DNA of 64,000 nt, taken from the NCBI GenBank assembly GCA_031002005.1, contig CM061919.1, positions 14,641,687 to 14,705,686 on the forward strand, read 5' to 3'. Shown piece after piece: positions 10,457 to 22,180 of the stretch. The notes beneath the pieces are model-generated. The model was given only the letters and a program-made list of their open reading frames with translations. It made no database searches and had not been told where the DNA came from. Position 1 is the first letter of the stretch. Every line of letters starts with the position of its first letter. This DNA is from Vandiemenella viatica (Eukaryota > Arthropoda > Insecta > Orthoptera > Morabidae). The position numbers were made by a program, and so were the translations under genes.

Positions 10457-12751
10457 GTACCAATATACAGTACAATTTATTTTTCTCAAAGCTTAATAGA
10501 ATTGGTTCGGTAGTTTGCAGATCCATTGTTCGAAGGTTGTAGGAGCTGTATGCTTCCGACTGCCTGCGTTACCCGCCCTCCAGCCTGCACCCACCTGGCA
10601 ACAAGACACAAGCCGCCGACTAGTTTGCCAACGGAGGGGATCGCATCTACCTGCCTCCACATACCTGATGCTCGTTGCTTTCGGTGATCGCCGAGCAAGA
10701 CTGTAGATTTTAACTGTTCTAGGACTTAATTAAGAAAAAAAGCACACATTTGAGGTTTTTAAGAATGTTATTAGTGTTGTTTAGGATGTTCCACAACGCC
10801 AGAAACTTCGTTAGGGTAAAATGTTGTATCAGAGGTTTCCTGTGCAAAATTAGCGTGCAATAGGCACATCAAGATAGTTGCACGAGATGAAAAGATTTTT
10901 AGAGAGGATATAAATGCGAGAACATAGAATAGGAAGGGGCCTTTCATCATTTGTTAGCGATGGTGCGTGTGTGTACGCTCGTTTAAATTCCTACAATAGC
11001 GAACGTGCGTGTAGACGGCTCTTTCCCGAATCTAAAAAGTGTACATATTGAGGAACTGATTGGAAATAAGTTGGTCATTGCCTTTTTTTAGTAGTTGTGT
11101 TTCATCGAAGACAAAGTGATATTGCCGTGTTATGAAACCAAGACTTTCATGTAGCCACTTTGGGGCTAGTTTTATTTTTATGTTTTTAATGAAGTGTTAA
11201 CGTACGAAGGCATTTCCGTGTTTAAGTGACACAGAGAGAGGTAATTTGTTGATTAGTAATGCGAATATTCTAAAACCGTTAGCCAACAAAAGTTATTATC
11301 AATGAAGCCTTTAATCGAACAAGTAATCCACTATTAAAAGAGATTCGTTGTTCAGATTAGCTAAGGTTAACAAGGAACAAATACCTGTAGAACACGGAGT
11401 TATCCGCCATTCTACAATATAAGCTGAAGAGAGTTGGGAACTATTAGGAACTTTGTCTTACGGAAAGTACAAATTATTATTCACTGCGTAACGCACATGG
11501 AAATAAAATAAGTTATTAGGGACATTTAGCGAATATTTAAGAAACATTAGAAATGTAAAAGGAAAATAAATTAGAATTGTCAGTTGAAGAAGAAATAGTT
11601 ACAGATTATTACTTGGTACATACTCAATGAGGTTGAATCTTCTGAGAGATAAACATTATAATACCAGTTGGTGAATTTAAATAAAAATAAGCTGTGCATT
11701 ATACATGGTCAACTATTATCTCTAACCAATTTTATTATAAAATAGTTTGAGATCATTTTTAATCTTTTTGAGAGTAAGATAGGTAGAGGCCATCGACTGA
11801 AGGAGGACGTACAGTAGTCCTACAAGTTTGCTGTTTCCCCGTCAAACCGACCCACGTGCCTGAAACGCTTTCAGCCCGTCTCATCATAAGCGCCAACGGG
11901 GTTGCACAGCTGGTTGCCTACTCCAGCCGCTAGGCAGACACATCGTTGAATATGTCTTCAACCAGCTGAGCATCTTTGTATATGTCTGCCACCAGCTACA
12001 GACAACCGACCACTACAGAGCTAGACATACGGTATTCGAACACTGACCTAGTTGATTTAATTGCAATGCAGCTAAACCTTTAGGCCAGTACAAGTACTTA
12101 CTTATTCCAGTACCATTATAAATTCCACACAATTTCATCAATTCTTTTCTATGTTTCGGTCAGAGAAAATACGTGAAATTGTCAATAGTCCACCCAAACT
12201 GGCAGTAAACGTTCATGTTCGGCTGAATAGTTAATTTAAAATTGGGAAAGACAATAATTTCACAACCACCTCAGTGTGCTTTCTGAACAAGTAGCTTGAG
12301 ACGACAGGTGCTTTCCTGGCTGATTGGTATGGTGGCTGTGTGAGGTAAGAAGTTATTGTAATATTTATTTAATTTTTTGAAGGTGACACTGGAAAATCTC
12401 TTGATCGTCAAATATTCCTCGACATTATTTTTTTATCACTAATATAAAGGGTCGTCCTATGTTGCTCTGTCACTTGTCATCTGTAGAAATTGAGGGTAGT
12501 TAATGTTCGAAACAATGACAATCTCAGCTTTCTTAGAAACGGTTCTTACATTTTAAGTATTGGTGCGTTTTAATACAGACAGAGTTTCTTTTTACCGTGA
12601 AGCATGGTCCAGTCACTGTTTAAATTCATAAGTATTGAGTTTCTATCAGACGATTCCGAAATCCAGAGGCTAAATTAAGGCAAATAAATTAATTTGGGCT
12701 GGAAAAAAAAATTAGTAAAAACTAAACACATAGTTGTCCAGAAGTTAAAAG
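10457..12751. other. No recognised gene
   Basis: Two GC-richer patches (10500-10700 and 11780-12030) break otherwise AT-rich DNA. Neither shows a recognisable protein or repeat terminus. A clean donor-like GAG|GTAAGA occurs at about 12340 without a convincing exon upstream. Confidence 0.35.
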
Positions 12752-12872
12752 ACCTAGACACTCCAGAGCCGGGAGGGGATGGACGTGAAGGAGCGGGAAG
12801 AAATTCGGCCATCACCTTTTTTGTAACCATTCCGATATTCTGCAGGAGTGATTTCTGGGTGCAACCATTTTT
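12752..12872 (-). repeat. SINE-A fragment
   Basis: The minus strand shows the family body: CACCCAGAAATCACTCC, a fragment like GAATTTCTTCCCGCTCC, and the tail region. The head is missing. Compare AATCACTCCAGGCGAATGCC in the copy at 17107. Confidence 0.5.
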
Positions 12873-13417
12873 ATTGGAAAAAAATTAAAGATCCACGAAA
12901 TAAATGTTCGGTGGAATTCCAGAACCACCTCACTCATCATACAAAGAAATAATTTTCATATGAATTATCTCTTCTTTGCAATGACTATTTCAAGTTGATA
13001 AAGGATCACAGAAATTGGCGATAATCGACACAAACGTAATAAACAAGAAAAATATATAAACAATCTATTTTTAGTTGGGGTGTAAGAGTTTGGGTGAGAC
13101 TATACTAGTCTTTTCCAACCAAATGTCAACCTCTCCTTCACGTGGTGCACCCTGTTTGCACGGACGAGGCTCTGGCGACTGAAAGATTCCCGGTATAAGG
13201 AGTCACCCACTGCTTGCCAACGGCCTCCGAAAGGAGGGCGGAAAAGCGGGGAGCGGTTCAAGGCACCCTCTTGCCCTTGGGGATGGAAACGGCCCCTAAA
13301 GGCGGATGAATCAGAAATGATCAACGGCATGGGGATGCAGAAGGCAACGGGAAACCACTGCATTAAAGACCCAAAGGGTATCCCGAAGACATGTAATCCT
13401 CTCAAATTACATATATC

Positions 13418-14350
13418 ATGATGGCTGCTTCCTGGGAAAAATATTCCGGAGGTAAAATAGTCCCCCAATCGGATCTCCGGGTGTGGACTGCTCAGGGAGG
13501 AGTCATCAGAATGGATAGAAACATTCTACGAGTCGGAACGTGGAATGTTAGAAGTCTGAATAGGGCAGGTAGGTTAGAAAACTTAAAAAAAGAGATGGAA
13601 CAACTTAAGTTAGATGTTGTTGGGATTAGTGGGATTAAATGGAAGGACGCACAGCATTTCTGGTCTGGGGAACACAGAATAATTAGCACACAAGCTGTCA
13701 GTGGAGTCACTGGTGTAGGATTTGTAATGAACAAGAAAGTAGGGAAACGGGTGAGTTATTATGAACAGTTTAGTGACAGGATTATTTTGATGAGGTTAGA
13801 AACTAAGCCCGTCCCAACCACATTAGTACAAGTATATATGCCAACGTCACATGAAGATGACGAAGAAATAGAAAAAATATACGCTGAAATTGAAGAATTA
13901 ATCCAATATGTGAAAGGGGAGGTAAATCTAATAATCAAGGGTGATTGGAATGCAATAGTGGGAAAAGGAAAAGAGGGGAATACTGTAGGAAGTTTTTGTC
14001 TAGGAGAAAGAAATGAGCGAGGAAGCAGGTTGCTAGAATTTTGTGAAAGATATAAGCTAGTAGTGGCGAACACACTGTTTAAGAAGCATGCAAGAAGAAT
14101 ATACACCTGGAAACGTCCTGGGGATACATGTAGATATCAGCTAGATTATATCATGGTCAAACAGAGATTCAGAAATCAAGTTCTAGACTGTAAAGCGTAC
14201 CCAGGAGCAGACATAGACTCGGACCATAATTTGATAGTAATGAAGTGCAGGCTGAAATTCAAGCGAATAAGGAAGCAGTATAAGCAGAACAGACTGGAAG
14301 TGAATAAACTGAAACAATCTAGCACAAGAGAAAAATTACATATATCATGA
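13418..14350 (+). pseudogene. LINE endonuclease domain ORF
   Basis: The ORF is 310 codons. After about 30 residues the true domain starts at MDRNILRVGTWNVRSLNRAG. Motifs of the exonuclease/endonuclease/phosphatase fold follow in order: TWNVRSLN, GISGIKW, VYMPTSHED, IKGDWNAIVG (GDWN), RRIYTWKRPG, YQLDYIMV and the catalytic SDHNLIVMK. In a live element this enzyme nicks target DNA to prime reverse transcription. Some deposited insect proteins of this kind are mislabelled 'craniofacial development protein 2-like'. The frame ends when it runs into the internal duplication at 14333, so it is separated from the reverse transcriptase that should be fused to it. Confidence 0.9.
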
Positions 14351-14629
14351 TGGCTTCTTCCTGGGCAAAATATTCCGGAGGTAAAATAGTCCCCCAATCG
14401 GATCTCCGGGTGGGGACTGCTCAGGGAGGAGTCATCAGAATGGATAGAAACATTCTACGAGTCGGAACGTGGAATGTTAGAAGTCTGAATAGGGCAGGTA
14501 GGTTAGAAAACTTAAAAAAAAATAGATGGAACAACTTAAGCTCAGAAGATAGAACTAACCGATGGAAGGAATATATTGAGAAACTGTATGATGGGGACGA
14601 CTTGAACAATAGTGTATTGGAAAAGAAGT
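14333..14629 (+). repeat. Chimeric internal duplication inside the LINE
   Basis: Positions 14333-14540 repeat 13404-13609 (5' end of the same element) almost exactly. Positions 14541-14629 repeat 14987-15075 (start of the reverse-transcriptase region). The two pieces are joined at TTAAG, a short sequence present at the break in both sources. The result is a second, out-of-place start of the endonuclease ORF between the endonuclease and RT regions (open 14347-14631). Confidence 0.92.
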
Positions 14630-14876
14630 AACTCTGAAAGGAGCTCAACCGAGGACGAATGGAATTCATTAAAGACCGAAATAATGAAAGCTGGCCCGAA
14701 AATCTTGGATCACAGAAGAAATTTTTCAGCTGATGGATCAGAGGAGAAGGTACAAACATGCTCAGGATGAAGCAGGAAGAGAGCAGTACAGGAAATTTAG
14801 AAATAAAATAAATAAGAAATGCAAAATAGCAAAAGAAAAATGACTACAAGAAAAGTGTGAAGAAGTAGAAAAGGAA

Positions 14877-16608
14877 ATGGTCGTTGGAAAAGTAGATGTT
14901 GCATATAGAAAAATCAAACAGAATTTTGGAGAAATGAAGAAAAGAGGTATGAACATTAAAACTGCCGATGGGAAACCTCTTTTAAGCTCAGAAGATAGAA
15001 CTAACCGATGGAAGGAATATATTGAGAAACTGTATGATGGGGATGACTTGAACAATAGTGTATTGAAAAAGGAAGGCGATGTCGACATTGATGACTTAGG
15101 AGATCCTGTTTTGAGGACAGAATTTAATAAAGCTCTGAATGACTTGAAAGCAAATAAGGCAATTGGAATTGAGGAGATCCCTGCAGAACTTCTTAAATCT
15201 CTAGGAGAGAAAGGAATCGAAAGATTATTCAAGCTGATATCAAAAAGTTATGAAACAGGAGAAATTCCAACTGATTTTAATAAAAATATCATCTTCACAC
15301 TTCCAAAGAAAGCACAAGCCGAAAAATGTGAGAATTATCGCACCATTAGTCTAACATCACATGCCTCAAAATTACTGACCAGAATAATATACAGAAGGAT
15401 GGAAAGGGTAGTAGAAGAGATAGTAGGTGAAGACCAGTTTGGGTATAGGAAAAATCGCGGTACAAGGGAAGCAATTCTGTCTTTAAGATTAATACTTGAA
15501 GGTCGGATCAAGAAAAACAAAGATACTTTTATGGTATTTGTTGATTTATAAAAAGCTTTTGATAATGTTAGGTGGGACAAGATGTTCAAAATTTTAAAGA
15601 AGTCAAGTCTAAAGTATCGAGATAGAAGAATACTCTATAAACTATATAAGAATCAAGTGGCTGTAATAAAAGTAGAGAATCACGAGACACATGCATTAGT
15701 TAAAAAGGGTGTGAGACAAGGTTGTAGTCTATCCCCGTTAATATTCAACTTGTATGTACATAGAAGAAGCAATGAAGAAAGTCAAAGAAAAATTTCCATG
15801 TGGCATAAGTTTTCAGGGAGAAAAAATCAGTATGCTACGATTTGCTGACGACATTGTCTTATTAGCAGAGAGGGCTGAGGTTATTGAGAAGTTATTGAAT
15901 GGCATGAACAAAATACTGAAGGAAGATTTTGGACTGAATATAAATCAAAGTAAAACAAAAGTGATGAAATGTAGCAGAAATGATACCAATAGTAGCAGAT
16001 TAAATATAAAAATAGGATAGGATGCAATAGGAGAAGTGAGTGAGTTCTGTTACTTGGGAAGCAAAATTACAACCGATAGCCGAAGCAGGAATGATGTTAA
16101 AAGCAGAATAGCACTAGAAAAAAGAGCCTTCATGAAAAAGAGAAACCTTTTAGTTTAAAATATTGATCTAGGAATTAGAAAGAACTTCTTAAAACTCTAT
16201 GTGTGGAGCACAGCACTTTACGGTAGCGAAACATGGACTTTAGGAATACCGGAAAGAAAGAAACTTGAAGCATTTGAAATGTGGTGCTACAGAAGAATAC
16301 TGAAAATTAGGTGGACAGACAAAGTAAGAAATGAACGAGTTTTGGAAATGATGGGTGAGAAAAGAAGTTTATGGAAGAAGCTTACAGGAAGAAGAGACAG
16401 GCTGGTAGGTCATATTTTGAGACATGCTGGATTGGCTAATTTGTTAGTGGAGGGAACAGTAGAAGGTAAGAACTGTAGAGGAAGACAGAGATTAGAATAT
16501 ATGAAGCAAATAATTGAGGACGTGGGTTGTAAGGGGTATGTAGAAATGATGAGGTTAGCACAGGATAGGAAGGGATGGAGGATTGCATCAAACCAGTCTA
16601 AAGACTGA
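14877..16608 (+). pseudogene. LINE reverse transcriptase and C-terminal domain
   Basis: The frame reads through ANKAIGIEEIPAELLK, KCENYRTISLTSHASKLL, GEDQFGYRKNRGTREAI and FMVFVDL, the fingers and palm motifs. It then hits a TAA at 15549 where VDLxKAFD is expected. KAFDNVRW, KKGVRQGCSLSPLIFNLYV and the catalytic LRFADDIVLLAE (YADD-type box, about 15837-15870) follow after a frameshift near 15755. Later come FGLNINQSKTKVM, a TAG at 16018, a TAA near 16156, then ALYGSETWTL, KIRWTDKVRNE and GHILRHAGL, ending at 16608. A live relative copies its RNA at the nicked target. This copy has three in-frame stops and a frameshift. Confidence 0.92.
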
Positions 16609-16610
16609 CG

Positions 16611-16674
<64 letters not shown>

Positions 16675-16803
16675 ACATGCGACTCTTAATGTAACAAACA
16701 TTACGGTTCACTACAGATGGCACAAAGAGTCTGTCATGTGCGAATATAGCACCGAGTATTCGGGAAATTAGAGAGTGTATTGAATTCAGATTACTTAAGG
16801 AGA

Positions 16804-16840
16804 ACGGTCTGATGGCTCAGCGGTTGAAATGGTAATAAAT
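16804..16840 (+). repeat. SINE-B head fragment (possible)
   Basis: GGTCTGATGGCTCAGCGGTTG resembles the head of the SINE-B copy at 30190 (GCCTGATGGCTCAGTGGTTA). The similarity stops after about 35 bases. Confidence 0.4.
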
Positions 16841-17106
16841 TAGTGCAGAAATAGTGGACAGATACTTAATATCCAGCACAAAGTTCTGAAGATATCATAC
16901 GAAAAAGATGGCCATAAGCTTGTTGACATACGAACAGAATGGACCACCATCTTCATGAGAAATCAATGCCTCCAGAGCAACGGAAAGAAACTTAACAGGA
17001 CATAACAAACTAACTAGAACCACAAAGCAGCGCAGCACTAGTCGATACAAGACACCTTGACGCAAACCCAAGGCACTTTCGCATGTTTCACGAAGAAAAC
17101 AGCTAT

Positions 17107-17342
17107 ACCGAGCGTGGTTGGTGAGTGGTTAACGCTCTGGCCTTGCATTCGGAAGGACGGCGGTTCGAATCCCCGTCCGGGCGTCCAGATTTGGGTTTTC
17201 AATGGTTTCCCGAATCACTCCAGGCGAATGCCGGGATGCTTCCTTCAAAAAGCCATGGCCGAATTCCTTCTCGTTCCTTGTTCCCAGTCCCATCCCACCT
17301 CTAATGACCTCGACGTCGACGAGGTGTAAAGCCATAAGAAAA
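17107..17342 (+). repeat. SINE-A, full length with target duplication
   Basis: Best-preserved head of the family: ACCGAGCGTGGTTGGTGAG, a box-B core GGTTCGAATCC at about 17162, then a body with TTGGGTTTTCAATGG and GAATGCCGGGATGCTTCC, and a tail CGACGTCGACGAGGTGTAAA. It is flanked by near-identical AAACAGCTATA (17096-17106) and AAACCAGCTATA (17343-17354). The internal RNA polymerase III promoter is derived from a tRNA. Confidence 0.88.
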
Positions 17343-17739
17343 AAACCAGCTATATAAAGTGACAGATGCAAAACCTGTTCCAATAATTAAAAAATTATAC
17401 GACATGCTGGAAAGAGAGACACAAAGCAAATCAAAGACTACCTGCAAAAGAAATGACTGGGAAAAAATATTACAGGATGTTCACAATAAATATATCATAG
17501 CAACTCACGATCCTCATGGCACAGCATTGTCCGAGAGTGACTAATAGAAGAAATTTTTATTTTAGCAGTACATGACACTCATTTCATAACATAAAAGAAT
17601 ATTTTTTTTATTTATTATGCAATTCTTTTATAACGTAGCATAATAACAAATCTTCTTAGAAAACAGAGCCGAAGTAGGCTCAGGAGGAGAGAGATATGGA
17701 GGGATGTAAGGTCAGGAGAAGGCTGACTTAAAAAAGAAA

Positions 17740-17950
17740 AAAGTGATTAAGGTGCATGTTTTCAAACGTTTGTGGGTTCGAATCTCATTGAGGCTAAGTA
17801 TTTTGACATTTGTGTCCAATCATATGATTGACGCCAGGCGGTTCCATGGTTCTACATTAAACTATCGGTCCAGCCTTGAATAGGCGCGATGAGGGCCAAA
17901 TCCAAACTCAGTCACGCAGGCGGTCAAGCAATCCTTCAGCAATAATGCCA
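17740..17950 (+). repeat. Possible third tRNA-derived SINE
   Basis: GTGGGTTCGAATCTC at about 17768-17782 matches the tRNA box B. It is preceded by a plausible tRNA-like arm and followed by a GC-richer body to about 17940. It does not match SINE-A or SINE-B, and no second copy is obvious in the window. Confidence 0.35.
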
Positions 17951-18946
17951 TATGTGTTTACTTTTCCTATAAGAATTACACTCTAAAATGTTTTCTAATA
18001 ATTCAACAATAATTAACATTCATTATTCCATTTGGGAAATTGTCTTTTAAACGGTTTAAATAAATGCAACACAAAAGAGAAAAATAATTTGAAGATGATT
18101 ACGGTGAGTACTGAAAAATAATTGATTTTTAAAACGTAATATTTTCAGAACGTACTTTTTATCCAATCCATGACATTTTCCGTCAAAGGTTTTGTATGTT
18201 TTTCTGCAGAAAAAATTGTCTACTTGAGAATCAAATTTATTAAAATTGCTTCTTTAATAATTATTATTATTGCGAAAACTATAAACTTCATAACTATTTG
18301 TATGCTTCGTGTATATTTATGAGACTTAAAATAACTGCAAAACATGAAGGAACTTTCGGAGATATACAAGAGTTATACAGCTATGTTTAATGCTTTATTG
18401 CCAGACACACGCACAGATGATGGGAAAAAACGACCTTTTTCACAGTTTATGTATCACTTGCTTTCATATGAAACCTATTAATATTATCCAAAAGGTATTC
18501 CTTCAAACGCTACTAAAAACCTTTTCTTATTTTCATGCCAATGATTTTTTCTAAATTTTATATTATAATCGAGGACTGAAAAGAAAAATAATAGTCAGTT
18601 ACAGGTTTTTAAATTTAAGGGCTCAGAATGTTTGATGCTATGAAAAATTTTTAAATGTACTTTTAGAACCATAAAAATTTTAGTTGAATTCTTTATTTAG
18701 TGAATTTACTAGATTTGATTGGTTTGGCTGGAAAATTAAAAGGGGGTAGGCACATTTTTCGTTACTTTAGGAGCTCATATTTCGCGAAATACTCAGCTAA
18801 ATAAAAATATTTCAGAACAAAATTAATAGTATTTTTGAATCGATACCGCAGTCGATGGGGAACACGAAAAGAACTTTCTCCCATTTTACTGTTTTGGTGT
18901 GCGATGAACGCAAAAAATGTGTCAGTCGATATATCCGCTTTGTGAT

Positions 18947-19254
18947 TGTGAGTTCCCACTTCATCAGACATTTAAATAAGAATAATAATTTTACAACTTA
19001 GGCAATATATTAATGTATTGTTTTAATACAAGGCCGCACTGTATAGTAGCCTGTGTAATAAGGGGGTAAATTTAAGTTTTCGTAATATGTTGAAGTTGGC
19101 AGCCTGTAATTGTGTTTTTTTGTATAAACTGCTCTCGGGTGACTAGCCGAGTCAAGAGTGCGTTGTCACACGATATGTCGGCGACTAGATTCATTGCCGC
19201 CATCTTCTGGTGAAGTGCCGGGTGCAGCGAAAAGGCTTTTCGCTGCACCCGGCA
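18947..19254. mobile_element. 308-bp insertion, TG...CA ends, TGAT duplication
   Basis: The insertion splits a block-B repeat whose uninterrupted copy lies at 20148-20256 (CTTTGTGATCAATATAAC). TGAT is present on both sides (18943-18946 and 19255-19258). The insert starts TGTGAG and ends CCCGGCA. The TG/CA ends with a 4-bp duplication are what a solo LTR shows, but 308 bp is short and no internal retroelement sequence is known here. Its last 38 bases contain an 18-bp perfect hairpin. Confidence 0.7.
19217..19253. repeat. Perfect 18-bp hairpin
   Basis: GCCGGGTGCAGCGAAAAG at 19217-19234 is repeated as its exact complement at 19236-19253, with a single G between. It lies at the right end of the 308-bp insertion. 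Confidence 0.9.
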
Positions 19255-20529
19255 TGATCAATATAACACATTTTCCTGTGAAATTTGATTATAATTCCAG
19301 CAAAGGCTATGGAACTACACGCTGTGACTTAACGAAGGACATAGCGAAATTATAAGGGTACCGTTCTTTATCATTTGAGCTAGGGACCCAATAAAAGTTT
19401 TTAATAGCGTTTCAAGAATTAGGGAGGCAATGGTTCGGTTTGGCCACATTATGCTCCAGCTTCTCGTACATACGTATGGAAACTCTACATTGTTACTAAT
19501 AAAATACTTAGTTAAAACAAATAGTAAACATCAATATTTCATATTCATTACGCACAAGGTTTCTCTCGAAGGATGTGGTGATAGTCAACCCATTCGTCTT
19601 GTACCGCAGATTGCAACCGCCGCTCGTCCCAAATAGAGCCCAGCGAGTGACTCACACGTCTAGTGTGCCGTACGCCTTAAGAGTATTGCTTCACTCGAAA
19701 CTCGAACCAATTAGGCACAAGGCGATACTGGGTGAGATAGCCGTGCACTGCAGAAGGAGGTGTGCCAATAACTGTACGCAACACGCTGGCAAAACACCGG
19801 TGATGACATCACAGTGTGTGGCACTACTACTGGGAGATATTTTGCACTTTGGCAGCTACATTGAAACAAGAATTCTTCAGTAATTAGTAACAACTAACTA
19901 ACACTAATAAACGCAAGGCTAGTTTTAGATATCAAGTACAATTTTCATGACACATTGCAAGAACCGAGAACACGCAGGGATGCAGGACAAGATTCGAAAT
20001 CTAGCAAAGTCTATGGAATAACACGCTGTGACATAATGAAAGGCATAGCGAAATTATAAGGGTGCCGCTTTTTATCATTTGGGATAGGGACCCAATAAAA
20101 ATATTTAATAGCGTATCAAGAATTATGGGAAAACGAAAATAATTCTTCCACTGTTTTGGTGTACGATGGACGCAAAAACTATGTCAGTTGATATATCCGC
20201 TTTGTGATCAATATAACACATTTTCGTTTGAAATTTGATCACAATTCCATCAAAGGAAAATGACACATAAAAAAAACATTTTTTATTTAATATGATTAAG
20301 GGAAATGAAGTATACGCCTGATTTGAAATGTAAAAGAATGAAATTCGTGTTGTGACAAAATACTTACATTAGGAAGAAATGACACCAAAGGAAATTCATG
20401 ACGTTCACGGCTCCGCTACCTGAAGTACAGTAATAAAGTGGACTTCTCAAAGGGTAGAACAGCGATCGAGACAGTTACACGTTGTTGCTGACGACAAACT
20501 GATATTTCGGAGTACGAACCTGATAACTG

Positions 20530-20640
20530 CAGGATAGCCGGCCTCGGTAGCGTCGGGGCTGGAGTGCTAGTCTAGGCCGGCCGCGGGCATGGGTGTTGTG
20601 CTGTGTGTCTCCTGTGTTGTCCTACAACTGAGTGTTCACA
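20530..20640 (+). repeat. SINE-like fragment
   Basis: GCCGGCCGCGGGCATGGGTG and the following TGTGT.TCCTGTGTTGTCCTAC resemble, from memory, the junction of tRNA head and body in abundant grasshopper SINEs. The 8-bp repeats GCCGGCCT (20537) and AGGCCGGC (20574) can pair. The identity is tentative. Confidence 0.35.
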
Positions 20641-21527
20641 TAAATATTCGGAAAGATTCATTAACATAAACGACATATAAAAAATACACATTGAGTTGTC
20701 AAATACAAAGGAAAAAACAAAAAAACTGCATACTGACATCGGTCACTAAGTTAATTTTACTCCTCACTAGAGTGACTAGTTTTGTGAACTTCTAAGATAA
20801 GTTTGCTTTAAATTCATTTAAATTCACTCTTTCCTAGTAATGTTCTCAGCTACTCTTTTGTAAGCCACGGAGAAAATTCTTAATGTCTTCAAACGCAGTT
20901 CTACATAGTTTCAGAACCGCAAACATTGGCGCAAACAATCGGTATATATCACAAACAACTAAAACTTACTGAAAACCACTTGCAAATAGAAATAGTCTTA
21001 AATGAAATTTTGACATTGCTTTGAATACTACGAACAATTGTTACGCGTCTTAAATACGCTCAAATATCGCAGCTACCACAAGAAAACATATTAATGTTGC
21101 TCGATTAAAATTCCAGATATCGAAATCTGTCGATTCTATACACGACACAATACCTACCACACATGCACTTTATTACAATCAACTAACCTTTTTATTTTAT
21201 TTTTTCACACAGACTTAATTCGTTGATATTAGTGGAATGAGAGAAACTAGGGTACAGTTACGTAAAGTGGCTTCGATACACGATCCGTTCAGCCTCATGG
21301 AATCACTTCAGAGTTTTGATATATTGGTGTTCCGCTGGGAATTTGATTTAGGTAATTTTAACATATTGATACGTTGATCGTAGTTTACCCCGTTGCCATA
21401 TGGCTTACGCTTCCATCACAGTATCAGTGCTGTTGCCTTAAAGCGTGCTACATCAAGCGGAATGCAACAATGCAGAAATTTGACCACGCGTAGCACATTA
21501 TTAGTTTACTAAATAATCTTCTTCTTC

Positions 21528-22180
21528 TGGTCCCTATCCGTTCCGGATGTAGGCAACCATCTTGGCTGTCTCGTCTCTGCTCGTTGATGCTCGGATTAAC
21601 TCCGTATTTGTCTAGCATTCTTATATTTTATAACCAGGAAGTTCTTCTTCTACCAGCACTTCTCTTTCCTGGTATTTTCCCCTGGAGAACAGATTCCAGG
21701 AGTTCATAGCGGCTATTATTCCTCAAGATGTGACCAAGGTACTGAAGTTTTCTTGTTTTTATGGTGGTCAGTATTTCCATGTCTTTTTTCATTTTGCAGA
21801 GCACTTCAGCATTTGTGGTGTGGTCTGTCCATGGTATTCTCAACATTCTTCAATATAACCACATTTCAAAAGCTTCTAGCCTTTTACTAATTTTTTTCTG
21901 TTAATGTCCACACAGGACAGAGACAGCGCAGAAGTCTCATCTTCGTGGTAATCGATAAATTAAGACTTTTGTTGAAAGTAGCCCTGGCTTTACCAATACG
22001 TGACTTTATTTCATCAGATGGATCCCATTGGCTGTTTACTGTGGTGCCAAGATACATATACCTTGATACACATTCAATGATCTTATGGTTAATCATAATA
22101 TGGCATTGGGAGTTGTTGTTTTTGCCAATGACTATTACTTTTGTCTTATTTATATTAATGTCAAGTCCGTATACTAAATA
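21528..22180 (-). pseudogene. LINE relic, C-terminal ORF2 and 3' end
   Basis: The minus-strand pieces CVSRYMYLGTTVN, DEIKSRIGKARATFNK and LNLSITTKMRLLRC are followed by MLRIPWTDHTTNAEVL and LQYLGHILRNNSRYELL. These are the classical post-RT motifs of RTE/BovB-like and related LINEs: YLGs, RIGKAR, RRILxIxWTD and GHILR. The strand ends in GAAGAAGAAGA near 21525, like the short simple-repeat tails of that group. It is truncated at its 5' side and carries at least one frame break near 21880. Confidence 0.85.

Larger units (their letters stand above)
13100..16672 (+). mobile_element. Non-LTR retrotransposon (LINE), dead
   Basis: Order: a GC-richer 5' untranslated part (about 13100-13417), an AP-type endonuclease, a reverse transcriptase, a C-terminal domain, a stop at 16606-16608 and a run of 57 A (16616-16672). 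The 5' limit is set by composition only, because I could not find a target-site duplication beside the A tail. The endonuclease-RT arrangement and the C-terminal block (ALYGSETWTL, RRILKIRW, GHILRHAGL) place it among the RTE/BovB-like or related arthropod LINEs; the clade needs a tree. The long unbroken A tail suggests a recent insertion, although the coding region carries several stops. Confidence 0.9.
18870..20258 (+). repeat. Interrupted A/B repeat array
   Basis: Block B runs from GTTTTGGTG through ATATATCCGCTTTGTGAT to CATCAAAGG. Block A runs from CTATGGAA.AACACGCTGTGAC through AGCGAAATTATAAGGGT.CCG to GACCCAATAAAA and CAAGAATTA. B occurs at about 18890-19306 (split by an insertion) and 20148-20256. 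A occurs at about 19307-19422 and 20009-20127. The order B-A-[about 590 bp]-A-B fits a former A/B tandem repeat broken by later insertions. Confidence 0.8.

Noticed and set aside
17107..17180. tRNA-like box A and box B suggesting a tRNA gene
   Set aside because: It is the head of a SINE with a conserved non-tRNA body, and it does not fold into a complete cloverleaf by eye.
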